A stretch of DNA of 64,000 nt, taken from assembly GCA_029851415.1 (NCBI GenBank), contig CM056742.1, positions 153,455,121 to 153,519,120 of the forward strand, written 5' to 3'. This document shows, piece by piece, positions 55,301 to 60,837 of this stretch. The number at the start of each line of letters is the position of its first letter. Position 1 is the stretch's first letter. This DNA comes from Eretmocerus hayati. Taxonomy: Eukaryota; Arthropoda; Insecta; Hymenoptera; Aphelinidae. Under the pieces are notes generated by a model, which saw only the letters and a program-made list of their open reading frames with translations, made no database searches and was not told the origin of the DNA. A program made the position numbers and the translations under genes.

Positions 55301-55892
55301 CAATTGAAATCTCTACGTACCACGAACTGCATAAAAGTATAAAACTGCTTCGCATGCGTAGACTCACAGAGTTTGGCATTAGGCAAAGTTCACAAATTTC
55401 GCTTGTTATAATACACCCACGGTTCCAAAATTTTCGGTACCTAATGCACGACTCATACCTACCCCATAGAACAGCATTCAGCCTCGCTTATCAGAGTGAA
55501 CGCTCGATTTCACAGGTTCAGGACGCGGAAATCTGGCCAAAACTCAATTGCAACGAATGCAAGGCACAGCCACAAAAGCATCCAATGGAATTGGCCCAAC
55601 AACAAAAATCAAGAGCAGCAGTAGCAACAATAAACCTCAACAAAATGGCAATGCCATTCACATGTTACAAAATGGTGTAGTATCGGGAACAACTCATCGC
55701 ATTGGTAATGGATATTTACCCCGAGCACCGAGTAACAAAGTTGGTCCATCATCAACAGCTTTGAGCAACAACAATACGCGCAACAATAGTCGATCGCATC
55801 TGCATCAAAACGGTGGAATCAGTGTAATCGACCCATTAAGACGCATGTATACTGAGATCGATGATCAGCCACCCACGCAATTGCACATTTAG
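13311..55892 (+). CDS. adenylate kinase-like protein with two tandem kinase folds (AK5 type), 10 exons
   Basis: Active adenylate kinases catalyse 2 ADP = ATP + AMP. This gene joins two such folds. Predicted residues: 1-7 MGxC-type N-terminus; 8-56 leader; fold 1 from about 57 to 240, with P-loop GGPGSGK at 63-69, a T-D-L-L-Q motif at 89-93 and GYPRN at 133-137; acidic proline-rich linker at about 241-312; fold 2 from about 313 to 495, with GGPGSNK at 319-325, DGFPK at 396-400 and GDTE at 469-472; Asn/Gly-rich tail after about 500. The chain is 559 residues if exon 9 reads to its own stop, close to vertebrate AK5 at about 560, or 681 if spliced to exon 10. All phases agree across the junctions. 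Canonical arginines are missing in both folds, so a regulatory or scaffold role is possible. Family assignment is firm; activity and localisation are inference. Confidence 0.85.
13333..13992. other. start of intron 1
   Basis: Intronic, with no repeat or gene recognised. Intron 1 as a whole runs to 34208 (20.9 kb) and holds most of the mobile elements listed below. Confidence 0.5.
13993..14787. mobile_element. TIR element, GCCCCC family copy 1
   Basis: Ends are AAGGTATCTGTGCCTAATTTG followed by CCCCC, and the complement ending in ACACTTACCTT. The motif 'TTTGCCCC' and its complement 'GGGGCAAA' recurs inside. No transposase frame is present. Diverged relatives lie at 29769 (opposite orientation) and 47886. 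Confidence 0.65.
14788..15985. other. intronic stretch
   Basis: No gene or repeat recognised. Confidence 0.5.
15986..16260. repeat. ACGAGTTG/TTTGGGGTAAAC repeat, copy interrupted by a retroposon
   Basis: ATTTGGGGTAAACCGTGAGTTG at the left is matched by an imperfect complement (CAACTCGCCATTTCGTC) near 16243-16258. The left arm or loop is split by a small retroposon at 16057-16136. The same motif forms tight hairpins at 16380 and 26021. Confidence 0.5.
16057..16136 (+). mobile_element. extremely 5'-truncated retroposon with (AAG)n tail
   Basis: About 80 bases ending in an AAG repeat are flanked by a perfect 12-base duplication, AACTCATCTCAA, at 16045-16056 and 16137-16148. A target-site duplication plus a simple-repeat tail is the signature of target-primed reverse transcription. 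Just before the tail is CAGCGGGCAGATATAGCCAA, probably the 3' end of a LINE family. Confidence 0.75.
16380..16459. repeat. short hairpin repeat, GATTTGGGGTAAACGACGAG
   Basis: A perfect inverted repeat of 20 or more bases on each side of a loop of about 30 bases. It belongs to the same family as 26021-26142. Confidence 0.75.
16600..17040. repeat. two GC-skewed hairpin repeats (CCCGAGCC family)
   Basis: Two units, about 16616-16745 and 16820-17035, each centre on a CCCGAGCC...GGCGAGGG-type hairpin with inverted flanks (for example GCGAAAACC against GGTTTTCGC). Further units lie at 23613-23822, 35084-35285 and about 38478-38530. Confidence 0.6.
17041..17215. other. intronic spacer
   Basis: Nothing recognised. 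Confidence 0.4.
17216..19147. mobile_element. TIR element of about 1.9 kb, hosting a nested foldback
   Basis: TACACTGAGAGACTTCCG at the left is matched by an imperfect complement (CGGGAGTTTCTCAGTGTA) at the right. Between the ends, AATTTTTG/AAATTTT-type motifs and GGGGGACA and its complement recur. Nearly 1 kb of the interior is the foldback at 17711-18725. No transposase is visible. Confidence 0.6.
17711..18725. mobile_element. giant foldback of about 1 kb, arms of about 495 bases
   Basis: The arms begin CCCCAGCTGAAAATATA and end with the complement at 18725. They pair almost throughout around a 23-base loop at 18207-18229. The outer part of each arm is GC-rich, with many variants of CGTATTGGGACGCGTATG and their complements. 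The inner part is AT-rich. The arms differ at only scattered positions, so the structure is young or kept identical by conversion. Open frames of up to 149 codons here mirror each other on the two strands and are artefacts of the palindrome. Confidence 0.85.
19148..20738. other. intronic stretch
   Basis: No gene recognised. It contains one short perfect hairpin at 20495-20536, listed separately. Confidence 0.5.
20495..20536. repeat. short perfect hairpin
   Basis: CGCTTGTGATTGCC pairs with GGCAATCACAAGCG around a 14-base loop. It is too short for an animal pre-miRNA. Confidence 0.6.
20739..21040. mobile_element. foldback MITE, family F4 copy 1
   Basis: The ends are GGCCCGTATTCTAAATTTT and the complement AATACGGACC. 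The arms contain repeated ATTTACCG/CGGCAAATTTT motifs and TGCAGCAG/CTGCTGCAG near the loop. Confidence 0.8.
21041..21308. other. spacer between F4 copies
   Basis: No feature recognised. Confidence 0.4.
21309..21350. mobile_element. collapsed F4 element (42 bases)
   Basis: Only the two outer ends remain: GGCCGTATTCTAAATTTTGC and its complement ending AATACGGGCC, joined directly. This is the expected product of an internal deletion through the palindrome. Confidence 0.75.
21351..22605. mobile_element. TIR-like element, GTGGCCAC family, with an F4 insertion
   Basis: GGGGTGGCTTTAGCCACTTT at the left and a related complement (AAAAGTGGCTACAG...GGTCACCCC) at the right suggest terminal repeats, with further GGGGTGACC and GTGGCCAC motifs inside. 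The right part (22320-22600) is homologous to 60168-60480 in the opposite orientation. The F4 copy at 21706 lies within it. Confidence 0.45.
21706..22022. mobile_element. foldback MITE, family F4 copy 2
   Basis: Same structure and ends as the copy at 20739, slightly longer, with GGGCCCGTATTC at the left and the complement at the right. It is inserted in GTGGCCAC-family sequence. Confidence 0.8.
22606..23612. other. intronic stretch
   Basis: No gene or repeat recognised. Confidence 0.5.
23613..23822. repeat. CCCGAGCC-family hairpin repeat
   Basis: Homologous to 16616-16760 in the opposite orientation (CTCGGGCGCAATGGTTTTCG, CGGCTCGGGCCT). It also contains the GTGCGCAAATGA/TCATTTGC hairpin. 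Confidence 0.65.
23823..26020. other. intronic stretch
   Basis: No gene supported. A 67-codon plus-strand frame at 24040 and a 144-codon minus-strand frame at 25619-26053 lack any family signal, and the latter begins inside a palindrome. Confidence 0.5.
26021..26142. repeat. hairpin repeat, ACGAGTTA family
   Basis: Inverted arms around CTTTTCGGATTTG and CAAATCCGAAAAG with the core ACGACGAGTTATCCAGG. It shares the ACGAGTTG/AAACGACGAG core with the hairpins near 16 kb. Confidence 0.75.
26143..28664. other. intronic stretch
   Basis: No gene or repeat recognised, apart from a diverged ACAAATAACGAGTTG motif near 26230. Confidence 0.5.
28665..28835 (+). promoter_or_regulatory. CpG-rich island in intron 1, possible alternative promoter
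   Basis: A short patch unlike its AT-rich surroundings, with many CpGs (for example GGTCGCGAG, CACCGCGCGCGGACGACG). It contains no mobile-element ends. It lies upstream of exon 2, where an internal promoter would give a protein without the MGxC start. No core promoter element or donor could be fixed. Confidence 0.25.
28836..29768. other. intronic stretch with a (CT)n run
   Basis: A CT-repeat tract occupies about 29085-29116. Nothing else was recognised. Confidence 0.5.
29769..30685. mobile_element. TIR element, GCCCCC family copy 2 (inverted)
   Basis: The ends resemble those at 13993 (AAGGTAGATGTGCCTCATATG and its complement). The segment at 30540-30640 is homologous to 14040-14160 in reverse orientation. 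Around 0.9 kb, with no coding potential. Confidence 0.65.
30686..34208. other. end of intron 1
   Basis: No gene or repeat recognised. It ends with a pyrimidine-rich TTTTCTTACAG acceptor. Confidence 0.5.
34209..34373 (+). CDS. AK-like exon 2
   Basis: Starts after TTCTTACAG and ends before GTAAGA. Encodes residues 8-62, ending in the hydrophobic strand Val-Ile-Phe-Val-Leu that leads into the P-loop. The last base begins the first P-loop glycine. Confidence 0.85.
34374..34828. other. start of intron 2
   Basis: No feature supported. A segment near 34780-34825 can be read as LINE-like but is too short to call. Confidence 0.4.
34829..36037. mobile_element. long-TIR element of about 1.2 kb
   Basis: The arms of about 230 bases (34829-35062 and 35811-36037) are diverged inverted copies; both contain GGTATAGCCGGATAAGATG, CTCCCAGAAAA and GTGTGGCGAGACCAATC in their own orientation. 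The interior carries a CCCGAGCC-family hairpin at 35084-35285. It abuts the LINE fragment on the right. No transposase frame is present. Confidence 0.65.
36038..37624 (+). mobile_element. non-LTR retrotransposon (LINE) reverse transcriptase relic
   Basis: Conceptual frames, interrupted by frameshifts and at least one stop, spell RT-domain landmarks in order: Gln-Ser-Gly-Phe-Arg near 36090, a Phe-Asp-Phe-Ser-Arg-Ala-Phe-Asp block near 36205, Asn-Ala-Gly-Ile-Pro-Gln near 36395, and Ala-Asp-Asp-Thr near 36510. The C-terminal part stays open at 36833-37393. The end is AATAAATATATC followed by an (AATC)n tail at about 37595-37624. Jockey/CR1-like by pattern, but the clade is not certain. It sits in intron 2 and is inactive. 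Confidence 0.8.
37625..37970. other. end of intron 2
   Basis: AT-rich, ending in TTTGTCTGTAG before exon 3. Confidence 0.5.
37971..38081 (+). CDS. AK-like exon 3 (P-loop of fold 1)
   Basis: Completes GGPGSGK (63-69) and runs to residue 99, including Thr-Asp-Leu-Leu-Gln where active enzymes usually have Gly-Asp-Leu-Leu-Arg. Donor is G|GTGAGT. A long pyrimidine-rich acceptor precedes it. Confidence 0.9.
38082..38665. other. intron 3
   Basis: 584 bases. It contains a degenerate CCCGAGCC-family hairpin around 38478-38530 (GGCTCGAGCCTCAGGCGAGG). Confidence 0.6.
38666..38808 (+). CDS. AK-like exon 4
   Basis: Follows ATTACAG and ends AAG|GTGAGC in phase 0. Encodes residues 100-147, including the helix Leu-Met-Leu-Glu-Met-Lys and the Gly-Tyr-Pro-Arg-Asn motif (133-137) typical of the AK1/AK5 group. 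Confidence 0.85.
38809..39561. other. start of intron 4
   Basis: No repeat or gene recognised. Confidence 0.5.
39562..39738 (-). pseudogene. open frame of unknown origin, cut by a LINE insertion
   Basis: On the minus strand a frame is open from the duplicated target site down to a TAA at 39562, about 60 codons, with a coding-like mix of residues (Arg, Asn, Asp, Ser). Across the LINE insertion the frame continues to an AG near 40169 that could be a splice acceptor. No family is recognised, and the length is not far beyond chance. Confidence 0.25.
39739..40163 (+). mobile_element. 5'-truncated LINE insertion with target-site duplication
   Basis: A perfect 15-base duplication, TAAATAATCACGATG, lies at 39739-39753 and 40149-40163. 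Between them the plus strand encodes the end of a LINE ORF2: an RNase-H-like tail, then a Cys-x-Cys-Gly...His...Cys knuckle near 39845-39900, ending in TAA at about 40054-40056. A 3' UTR and a TAAA-repeat tail follow. The ORF keeps its frame through about 100 codons, so the insertion is fairly young. Clade by pattern is R1/Jockey/I-like. Confidence 0.85.
40164..40392. other. intronic spacer
   Basis: Nothing recognised. Confidence 0.4.
40393..40787. repeat. two-unit tandem duplication, about 190 bases per unit
   Basis: Units at about 40393-40590 and 40591-40787 share GATCTTCAAAAGTTGATTGTG-type, TAGATCTGAAGCTGTAGCAG and GGAGTGTCGGTAAA blocks in the same order, with scattered differences. Confidence 0.75.
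40788..43304. other. intronic stretch
   Basis: No gene or repeat recognised, apart from a poly-G run of about 17 at 42601-42617. Confidence 0.5.
43305..44733. mobile_element. tandem-unit element, copy 1 (3 internal units)
   Basis: Direct repeat of 57007-58750. It begins AATACGCTGCTAAAAGTGAT, where CTGCTAA...TTAGCAG forms a hairpin, and ends in the hairpin GCTTTCTCTTTAGAGAAAGC plus AAAA. Inside are units of about 320 bases, each with a GAGGAAGC...AGAGATT...CTGAGG block (near 43409, 43733 and 44050). An (AC)n tract lies at about 44492-44512. No protein frame is present. The class is uncertain: a 3' hairpin and internal minisatellite recall Helitrons, but the hallmark 5' TC and 3' CTRR ends are not clear. 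Confidence 0.8.
44734..46851. other. end of intron 4
   Basis: No gene supported. Small hairpins occur near 45625 (ATGGTACTTATAAGTACCAT) and at about 46350-46435. Confidence 0.5.
46852..47034 (+). CDS. AK-like exon 5 (degenerate LID of fold 1)
   Basis: Starts after CTCAACAG and ends GAG|GTAAGA, phase 0 on both sides. Encodes residues 148-208. Where active enzymes have Ser-Gly-Arg-x-Asp-Asp, this reads Leu-Gly-His-Val-Ile-Ile (174-179). The helix Arg183...Phe-Tyr and the Met-Pro-Val-Val-Asp-Tyr-Phe segment fit the rest of the fold. Confidence 0.85.
47035..47885. other. start of intron 5
   Basis: No gene. A short G-rich run lies near 47828-47840. Confidence 0.5.
47886..48633. mobile_element. 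TIR element, GCCCCC family copy 3 (diverged)
   Basis: GGGGTAAATGTACCCAACATG at the left is matched by an imperfect complement (GGGGGCATGATGGGTACAG) at the right. Internal motifs about 'taaaacgagc' and 'aaatgagc' resemble the other two copies. Older than them. Confidence 0.5.
48697..48822 (+). CDS. AK-like exon 6 (end of fold 1)
   Basis: After TTTCAG, 42 codons in phase 0, ending GAG|GTGAGC. Encodes the Asn-Gly-Glu-Arg-Asp turn (210-214), the last strand and the C-terminal helix of fold 1, and the start of the linker. Confidence 0.85.
48823..48916. other. intron 6
   Basis: 94 bases, GTGAGC to TGATAG. The shortest intron of the gene. Confidence 0.8.
48917..49121 (+). CDS. AK-like exon 7 (linker)
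   Basis: Residues 251-318 plus one base. The linker is rich in Glu, Pro, Lys and Thr and likely disordered, then Pro-Ile-Val-Trp-Val-Leu leads into the second P-loop. Donor is G|GTAAGG. Confidence 0.85.
49122..49391. other. intron 7
   Basis: 270 bases, same phase and same position relative to the P-loop as intron 2. That is the trace of the ancient domain duplication. Confidence 0.8.
49392..49669 (+). CDS. AK-like exon 8 (P-loop and core of fold 2)
   Basis: Completes GGPGSNKG (319-326), keeping the Walker lysine but with Asn for Gly before it. The substrate-binding Gly-Asp-Leu-Leu-Arg is replaced by Ser-Asn-Glu-Leu-Met (348-352), and Asp-Gly-Phe-Pro-Arg by Asp-Gly-Phe-Pro-Lys (396-400). Ends AAG|GTGAGA in phase 0. 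Confidence 0.9.
49670..50776. other. intron 8
   Basis: 1,107 bases, mostly occupied by the unidentified open frame at 49944-50435. Confidence 0.6.
49944..50435 (+). pseudogene. unidentified open frame in intron 8, probably a relic
   Basis: A 163-codon frame starts at ATG 49944. Its first 75 codons have a coding-like residue mix; later the more protein-like reading moves to another frame (around 50200-50430, with one internal stop), as in a frameshifted pseudogene. I do not recognise the protein. It could be from a mobile element, a retrocopy of a host gene, or a viral relic. It cannot be spliced into the kinase as found, because exons 8 and 9 already join in phase. Confidence 0.4.
50777..51223 (+). 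CDS. AK-like exon 9 (end of fold 2 and tail; short-form stop)
   Basis: After TTTCCAG. Leu-Leu-Leu-Leu-Asp (418-422) is followed after only about 17 residues by Leu-Arg-Arg-Leu-Glu-Leu-Phe (441-447), so the LID insert is largely deleted. Then come the Met-Pro-Met-Leu helix and Asp-Gly-Asp-Thr-Glu (468-472). The tail repeats Ala-Asn-Gly and Asn-Gly. It reads to TAA at 51221-51223 (559 residues), or can leave at a weak donor G|GTAACC at 51213 to join exon 10. Confidence 0.85.
   Translation, partial: FGQRPELLLLDVAKQHSNRKKPYDSPDPFLRRLELFRREAMPMLKGLDAEGRVTVLDGDTELPADRQQFADSLLKMMRRAARHEQEPTRNNSHQLPNGYAKPPHANGVLANGSNSLTIANGKSNGEINELEQLDSPQRIVANGVAGNP
51224..51885. other. short-form 3' UTR or intron 9
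   Basis: A T-run of about 23 lies at 51345-51367. No AATAAA is seen close to the stop; the first is near 52020, inside the repeat below. Confidence 0.4.
51886..52079. repeat. 194-base hairpin repeat, copy 1
   Basis: Nearly identical to 53283-53476. It contains CCGCATTTGAATGCGG-like (GCCGCATTCAAATGCGG) and CCCTCGCTTCGCTCGGG hairpins and a CCCATTTCGGGCGC...GCGCCCGAACTGGG inverted pair. Confidence 0.85.
52080..53282. other. stretch between the two hairpin repeats
   Basis: No gene. A G-rich run lies at about 52496-52512. Confidence 0.5.
53283..53476. repeat. 194-base hairpin repeat, copy 2
   Basis: Same orientation and only a few differences from copy 1, starting TTTTTCATCATTCTAACC and ending GCAATAATGTACTATTT. 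Confidence 0.85.
53477..54349. other. non-coding stretch
   Basis: No gene or repeat recognised. Confidence 0.5.
54350..55113. mobile_element. TIR element built on GGAGTGAAATT/TGACTC subrepeats
   Basis: The ends CTCTCTAAAC...GTTGGAGTGAAATTTT and the complement ending GTTTTAGAGAG are inverted. At least eight copies of GAGTCAAATTTCACTCC or parts of it fill 54360-54500 and 54930-55105 in both orientations. The middle carries a tRNA-like segment and an open frame of 97 codons without family match. Confidence 0.7.
54665..54736 (-). repeat. tRNA-like segment (SINE or tRNA pseudogene)
   Basis: On the minus strand, TGGTCTAATGGTTAAGAC resembles a tRNA A-box and D-arm, and GGGTCCAAATCC a B-box, at normal tRNA spacing. 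An anticodon arm CTTGC/CAAG with loop CCGGCAA can be drawn. The T-stem has mismatches and no acceptor stem forms, so it is not a working tRNA. Confidence 0.5.
55114..55515. other. end of alternative intron 9
   Basis: No other feature. It ends ATTTCACAG before exon 10. Confidence 0.5.
55516..55892 (+). CDS. AK-like exon 10 (alternative long C-terminus)
   Basis: The 124 codons after the acceptor are open in the one phase that fits the exon 9 donor at 51213 (Ala-Gly|Ser-Gly-Arg-Gly-Asn). They encode a low-complexity tail rich in Asn, Ser, Gln and Thr with Asn-Gly repeats like those ending exon 9, a Ser run, and a final Pro-Leu-Arg-Arg-Met-Tyr segment, stopping at TAG. Matching phase and matching style support it; transcript evidence is needed. 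Confidence 0.6.
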
Positions 55893-57006
55893 TGCGCGTT
55901 GGACGTAATAATTATTATTGTGCGGTTGTTGGTGAGGTGCGCGAACAATCGAATGACTCCTTTTGAATTTTTGAATAACTTTTTCGATACTTGCGCGAGT
56001 GTTGTGCCGAAATTTACCGCGTGGTATAGATTGTATTATATGGTGGTTGCGTCTCCGGATAGCTTATTTAAACATGTATGATGTGCGATTTGCGCGGGTG
56101 AAAATAATCGGTCGGGGAATCTCTTCAAGTGCGACCTTTGTAAAAACAGCTTATTCGATGCTGTGCATGTCGAATTTGGAGATGAACATTTCAGGACGCA
56201 ACGTTCTTTGGTGTCATATAGTTTAAGAATTATAGATAAAAAACCCGAACTGACTTGTATTTTTACTTGCAACTTTATTGAAAGTTAGATACGTATGTCG
56301 CAAGATGTACTTTAAAGAGAATGCATCTCAATATACTCACAAATAATTTGGAAAGATTAGTAGTTTGCGAAGTATGGAAAGTAGGAGAAATGAGTATCCA
56401 TCTTCCAAATTACATAAGTTGAAGGCGATTCTAAACGATCTTGAGCATGTATGATTGATGAACCGAGATCACAACCTGTGGTAAAATTTGATCCATTACA
56501 TTTTTGCAAGATGCTTATCACATATGCATAAGATATAACTTCAAGACGTCTCTGTCACATAGTTCTTTGTCCTTTCAATATGATCCTTTTAAGATTCAAA
56601 TCATGATAATGACCATAACATATTATTTTCTGTAAAGAGATGTACTTCCCGTCGTTTTTCCTCTTCATATGGTTTTCCTTCGTGGGTTGTTGGTAAAAAC
56701 TGAATTTTCAAGGTTCTAGAAGAATTTTGATACCCAATACCATTCGGCATGGGTGAAAGCATGAGTCGCTCCATCAAAATATTGATATCTCGAACTCCAT
56801 GTGTCGCCGTAGAACAATTTTGAAAGATACATTTTGAAGAACAAAAATGCCAAGTTTCGAGGGGTTTGGATAATTTCCATAGATCCTTTTGAAGGTGCTA
56901 GATAGTGGTGAAAAAGTGTGAAATTTTTGGCACGTTTTTTTAGATACTCCTGCAGCTTTGTTGCTAAAACAAAACACAACAACTCTACCAATATCTTGAA
57001 GAGTGA
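55893..57006. other. 3' flank or UTR of the long form
   Basis: No AATAAA is evident in the first few hundred bases. No gene was recognised. Confidence 0.4.
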
Positions 57007-58750
57007 AAATACGCTGCTAAAAGTGATTAGCAGAATGCTTTCTCACGGCGTTATATGATGATAATTTTAACGAAAAAGAAAGTATCCTATATTTTGAGTT
57101 TTTCTTTCGAGGAAGCATTCCAGAGAGATTCGGGTCATCTGAAAGGAGGTTTCCAACAATATCTATTGTTTGATTAAGAGAAAATTTTGATATAGTCGGC
57201 TTAAAGATGATTAAACTGGAGTCCTTTGTGGAAATTCCCTTCCCCCGAAAAAATTTTCATATGAACAATGATTTACGGATTTTATGAAAATTTCGTATCA
57301 GCCAATCGATTCAGAATGGCGCATAAGTAAGTCTTTAGGTCATTAGAATTGAGATAAATTAGTCGTAAAGGATGACACGAGAGAAAAATGAATATTAATT
57401 CTAATTTTCTACTACTTTTTGAGTTATTCTTTTGAGGAAGCTTCTTATAGAGATTCAGGCCATCTAGACTGAGGTTTTTTAACAATATCCATCGTTTGGT
57501 TGAGACGGAATTACAATGCAGTGGGTTTGAGAAGGGTTAAAATGAAATTTTTTGTGAAAATTTTGATTTTTTCGGAAATTTGAGATTTGTGAAGACTCAA
57601 ATGAATTTCGGTATTAACCAATCGATAGATAATGCAGAAAAAACCATAGTTTAGGTCATTGAAATCGAGATAAATGAGTCATAAAAGAAGGTACGAGGAA
57701 AAAATGAATATTAAGAAAAATTTCCCATTATTTTTTCAGTTATTCTTTAGAGGAAGCTTTTTAGAGAGATTTGGGCCTTCTAGTCTGAGGTTTTTTAAAC
57801 AATATCCATCGTTTGGTTGAGACGGAATTTCGATTTAGTGGGTTTAAAAAGGGTCAAAATGAAATTTTTGGTGGAAATTTGATTTTTTCGAAAATTTGAA
57901 ATCTGTGAAGATTTTATAAAATTTCGGTATTAACCAATCGATAGATAATGCAGAAAAAACCATAGTTTAGGTCATTGGAATTGAGATAAATGAGTCGTAA
58001 AAGAAGGTACGAGGAAAAAACGAATATTAAGAAAAATTTCCCATTATTTTTTCAGTTATTCTTTAGAGGAAGCTTTTTAGAGAGATTTGGGCCTTCTAGT
58101 CTGAGGTTTTTTTAACAATATCCATCGTTTGGTTGATACGGAATTACGATGCAGTGGGTTTGAAAAGGGTTAAAATGAAAGTTTTGGTGAAAATTTTGAT
58201 TTTTTCGAAAATTTGAGATCTGTGAAGATTTTATAAAATTTCGGTATTAACCAATCGATAAATCTTGCAGAAAAAACCATAGTTTAGGTGACTCAATTCG
58301 TGGTGAGACCGTTTGAGAAAAAGATATTTATGTATTAAAAGTCGAAATTCGAGCACTTTTGCTTGAAAAAGCCCATGGATCAAATTTGACTGGGAGCCGA
58401 AAGCTGCCAAATCACTGGGCTCTCAGAAATTGGATTCTGTACAACTTGTAAAAAGCCAAAAATTGATATAATGAACAGTAAAAGAGGAAGCGTGTCCGAT
58501 AGAAAATAACAAACACACACACACACACACACGGACAAAGGGGTAAAAAGATGAGTCTCTGACGGATTTGGAAGGCCATTAGGAGGAAAAGTGTTACCTA
58601 CAATTGATAGATTTTGTCGAGAGGAAGAGAATGATCTAAGGCTTTTTTAGATAAACGGAATTTTGTTGAAGAAAATATTGGTTTTAGTGGAAAATTTGAT
58701 CAAATTTTCGTTGGGGTGAAAACAAAGCTTTCTCTTTAGAGAAAGCAAAA
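57007..58750. mobile_element. tandem-unit element, copy 2 (4 internal units)
   Basis: Same start, end and order as 43305-44733 but with one extra unit of about 317 bases (unit landmarks near 57111, 57434, 57751 and 58070). The last two units are nearly identical, so unit number changed recently by local duplication or by deletion in the other copy. An (AC)n tract is at about 58510-58532. Confidence 0.8.
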
Positions 58751-60167
58751 TGCTGTCTGTTTCGATCTTGACCATATCCTACATCCCGCGTATGAACTCA
58801 TAGAGTAGCCAAAGTCATTGTTTATGCCCGTTTTCGTTGATAAAACTTGGAAAAACCAACAATTTGGATATCTTGTTCGCAGAACTGCAGAAAGGTATAT
58901 CGATGAGAAGAATGATGACGAAAATGCCTAACTTTTATAACCACCATCTAGAACCTTCAAAATAATTAATAAAAATCATCCAAACTCCTGAAGTAGGCTT
59001 ACTAGGCCTACTTCAGGAGTAAAAATCACCTAGGATAAGGATAAGGATAATCTGTAGCGTAGGCTCTTCACTAAATGAAATGTTCGATTGGGGCCTTGAA
59101 ATTCCCTAATAACATTGAAGAAGTCCAACGAAATTAATCGTTATCAAGAACGACACCGGTTCACGAAAGAAATTCTCACAGAAAATCGATTTGAAACTCG
59201 AACTTTTTCATCTAAATTCAAATTTCGATTTTCTGTAAGCGATTCAAACTCGTAGGAAGCGCGGGTAATGGATTTGAGTGAAAGCAGTTTCCGGGTGTGT
59301 GATTGACTTCGGAGTAGGTGAAGAGCCTCCTTAGTCCTTTTCTATTATGTGCGGCGATTATGAAAATCCCATTGAATGAATCCCATCGGTGGGACCCGTC
59401 ACACATAGGAAACTAATTGCGATTTTCGGCGTCGCAGTGAACGTGTTAAATTCATGTTAAATTGCTTTAGTTATACGAGTAAGTAGTTGAACTAAATAGT
59501 TCTACAACTCATAAGTCTGAAGTATCACTATTTTGATGGAGGTCAATGATGCAACGATCCCAAATTTGTGAGAGTTATAAATTAATAACTTTTTTGCAGT
59601 CATCACAATTGTCATATATTGTATATAAATGTACATAGTTCAATTGATATCATAAACGCAGCTCATTCCGCTTTCGATAGAGAACTTTAGGAATGGACTC
59701 GACGTCCAGGATGAAACTTCGATTTCATTCCTCGCGATGCCAATGGAAATGAAACCGGTAATTGTGTTTGATATTTTTGTCATGTACTGTAGAAATTTCT
59801 TGATATTTGGGATCATTGATTTTATGAATAACCTGACAGTATTTGAATTTTACTTGTTATAAAGAGCGGTAAAGCATTTTTCGGTGAGATTTGTTCGATC
59901 GAACATTTGATTACGTAAATTTGGAATTTGGAATTTAGAACTTGAAAATCTCACAAATCGCATTCAAGGGGTAGACCGGATGTTGTTAACTAGGCAATGA
60001 TTACAGAGCATTGAGATACAAAATTCAACTCTGATGGAGATCTCATATTGTAAAGAGGTTGTAAGAGATCTCATGTTGTAATTATTTGTTATCTGATTTC
60101 ATCTTTGATTAGATGAACCGTCGGTGGTATTCTAATAAGAATCACGCAAGAAATTTGAAAAAAATAG
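58751..60167. other. non-coding stretch
   Basis: No gene. A perfect hairpin lies at 58986-59022, followed by a GGATAA triplication. Confidence 0.5.
58986..59022. repeat. perfect short palindrome
   Basis: ACTCCTGAAGTAGGC pairs with GCCTACTTCAGGAGT around a seven-base loop. Confidence 0.75.
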
Positions 60168-60480
60168 GTGACCGTAAACGGGGTCGACTTTGACCAACGA
60201 AATGACAGTGGCCACTCCTCCGGGAAAAGATGATAGAAGTCGTATCTCTGACCCATTGAACCTAGAAAGTCGTTTGAAAGCTCATTCTGAAGCTTAAAGA
60301 ATTTCGTAGAATACCTCAGCTTGTTTGGCATAAAACTAGTTCCATGGACCAGGATTCTTCTTTTTCGTTGGAGTGAAGTGGAGATGGCCAAGTAAAATAT
60401 TTATGTTGCAAACTTCTACCTGGACAACCCATTAAATCGATCTCTGTCTCCTTCCCATGATTTTTTATCAGTCCATAATC
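60168..60480 (-). repeat. GTGGCCAC-family fragment (opposite to 22320-22600)
   Basis: The complement of this segment aligns by eye with 22320-22600 through GGGTTGTCC.GGTAGA, AATGAGCT, TTTCCGGA and AGTGGC blocks. Diverged, with no coding potential. Confidence 0.5.
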
Positions 60481-60654
60481 ACGTCCTCTACATTTTGCAC
60501 TATTGCCGATTGAATCTGGGTATATCACAGTCATTCAGAACAATATCATTAAAAGGAAAACTTTTCATTTCTCGAGTCATCTGAGAAGGCTTTTATTGGC
60601 CAACAGGTTTCTTACAATTCTCAAGAAAACAATGGATGAAATAGAATTCTGAGA

Positions 60655-60837
60655 ATGGTGGGATGGTCAGAAAATCGCAATGAGAATTTGATCAGAATTG
60701 TCAAAATGGCCAGTCAACCCGGTTCACGGTATACTCAATGTTTTAAACTTTTACGAAAGGATTATTCAGAAGATGGAACAGTAACAACAGATGTAGGTAT
60801 GCATAGAGACAAAAGTTTTCGTGAAAAACAAGATTAA
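60655..60837 (+). CDS. possible exon, product unknown
   Basis: Sixty coding-like codons beginning ATG-Val-Gly-Trp, without a family match, ending in TAA. AATAAA motifs follow at 60887, 61285 and 61303, so this could be the last exon of a gene. No donor upstream could be linked to it. Confidence 0.2.
   Translation: MVGWSENRNENLIRIVKMASQPGSRYTQCFKLLRKDYSEDGTVTTDVGMHRDKSFREKQD

Noticed and set aside
55899..56081. 60-codon frame just after the long-form stop
   Set aside because: No acceptor or start context; it lies in the probable 3' UTR and has no coding pattern.
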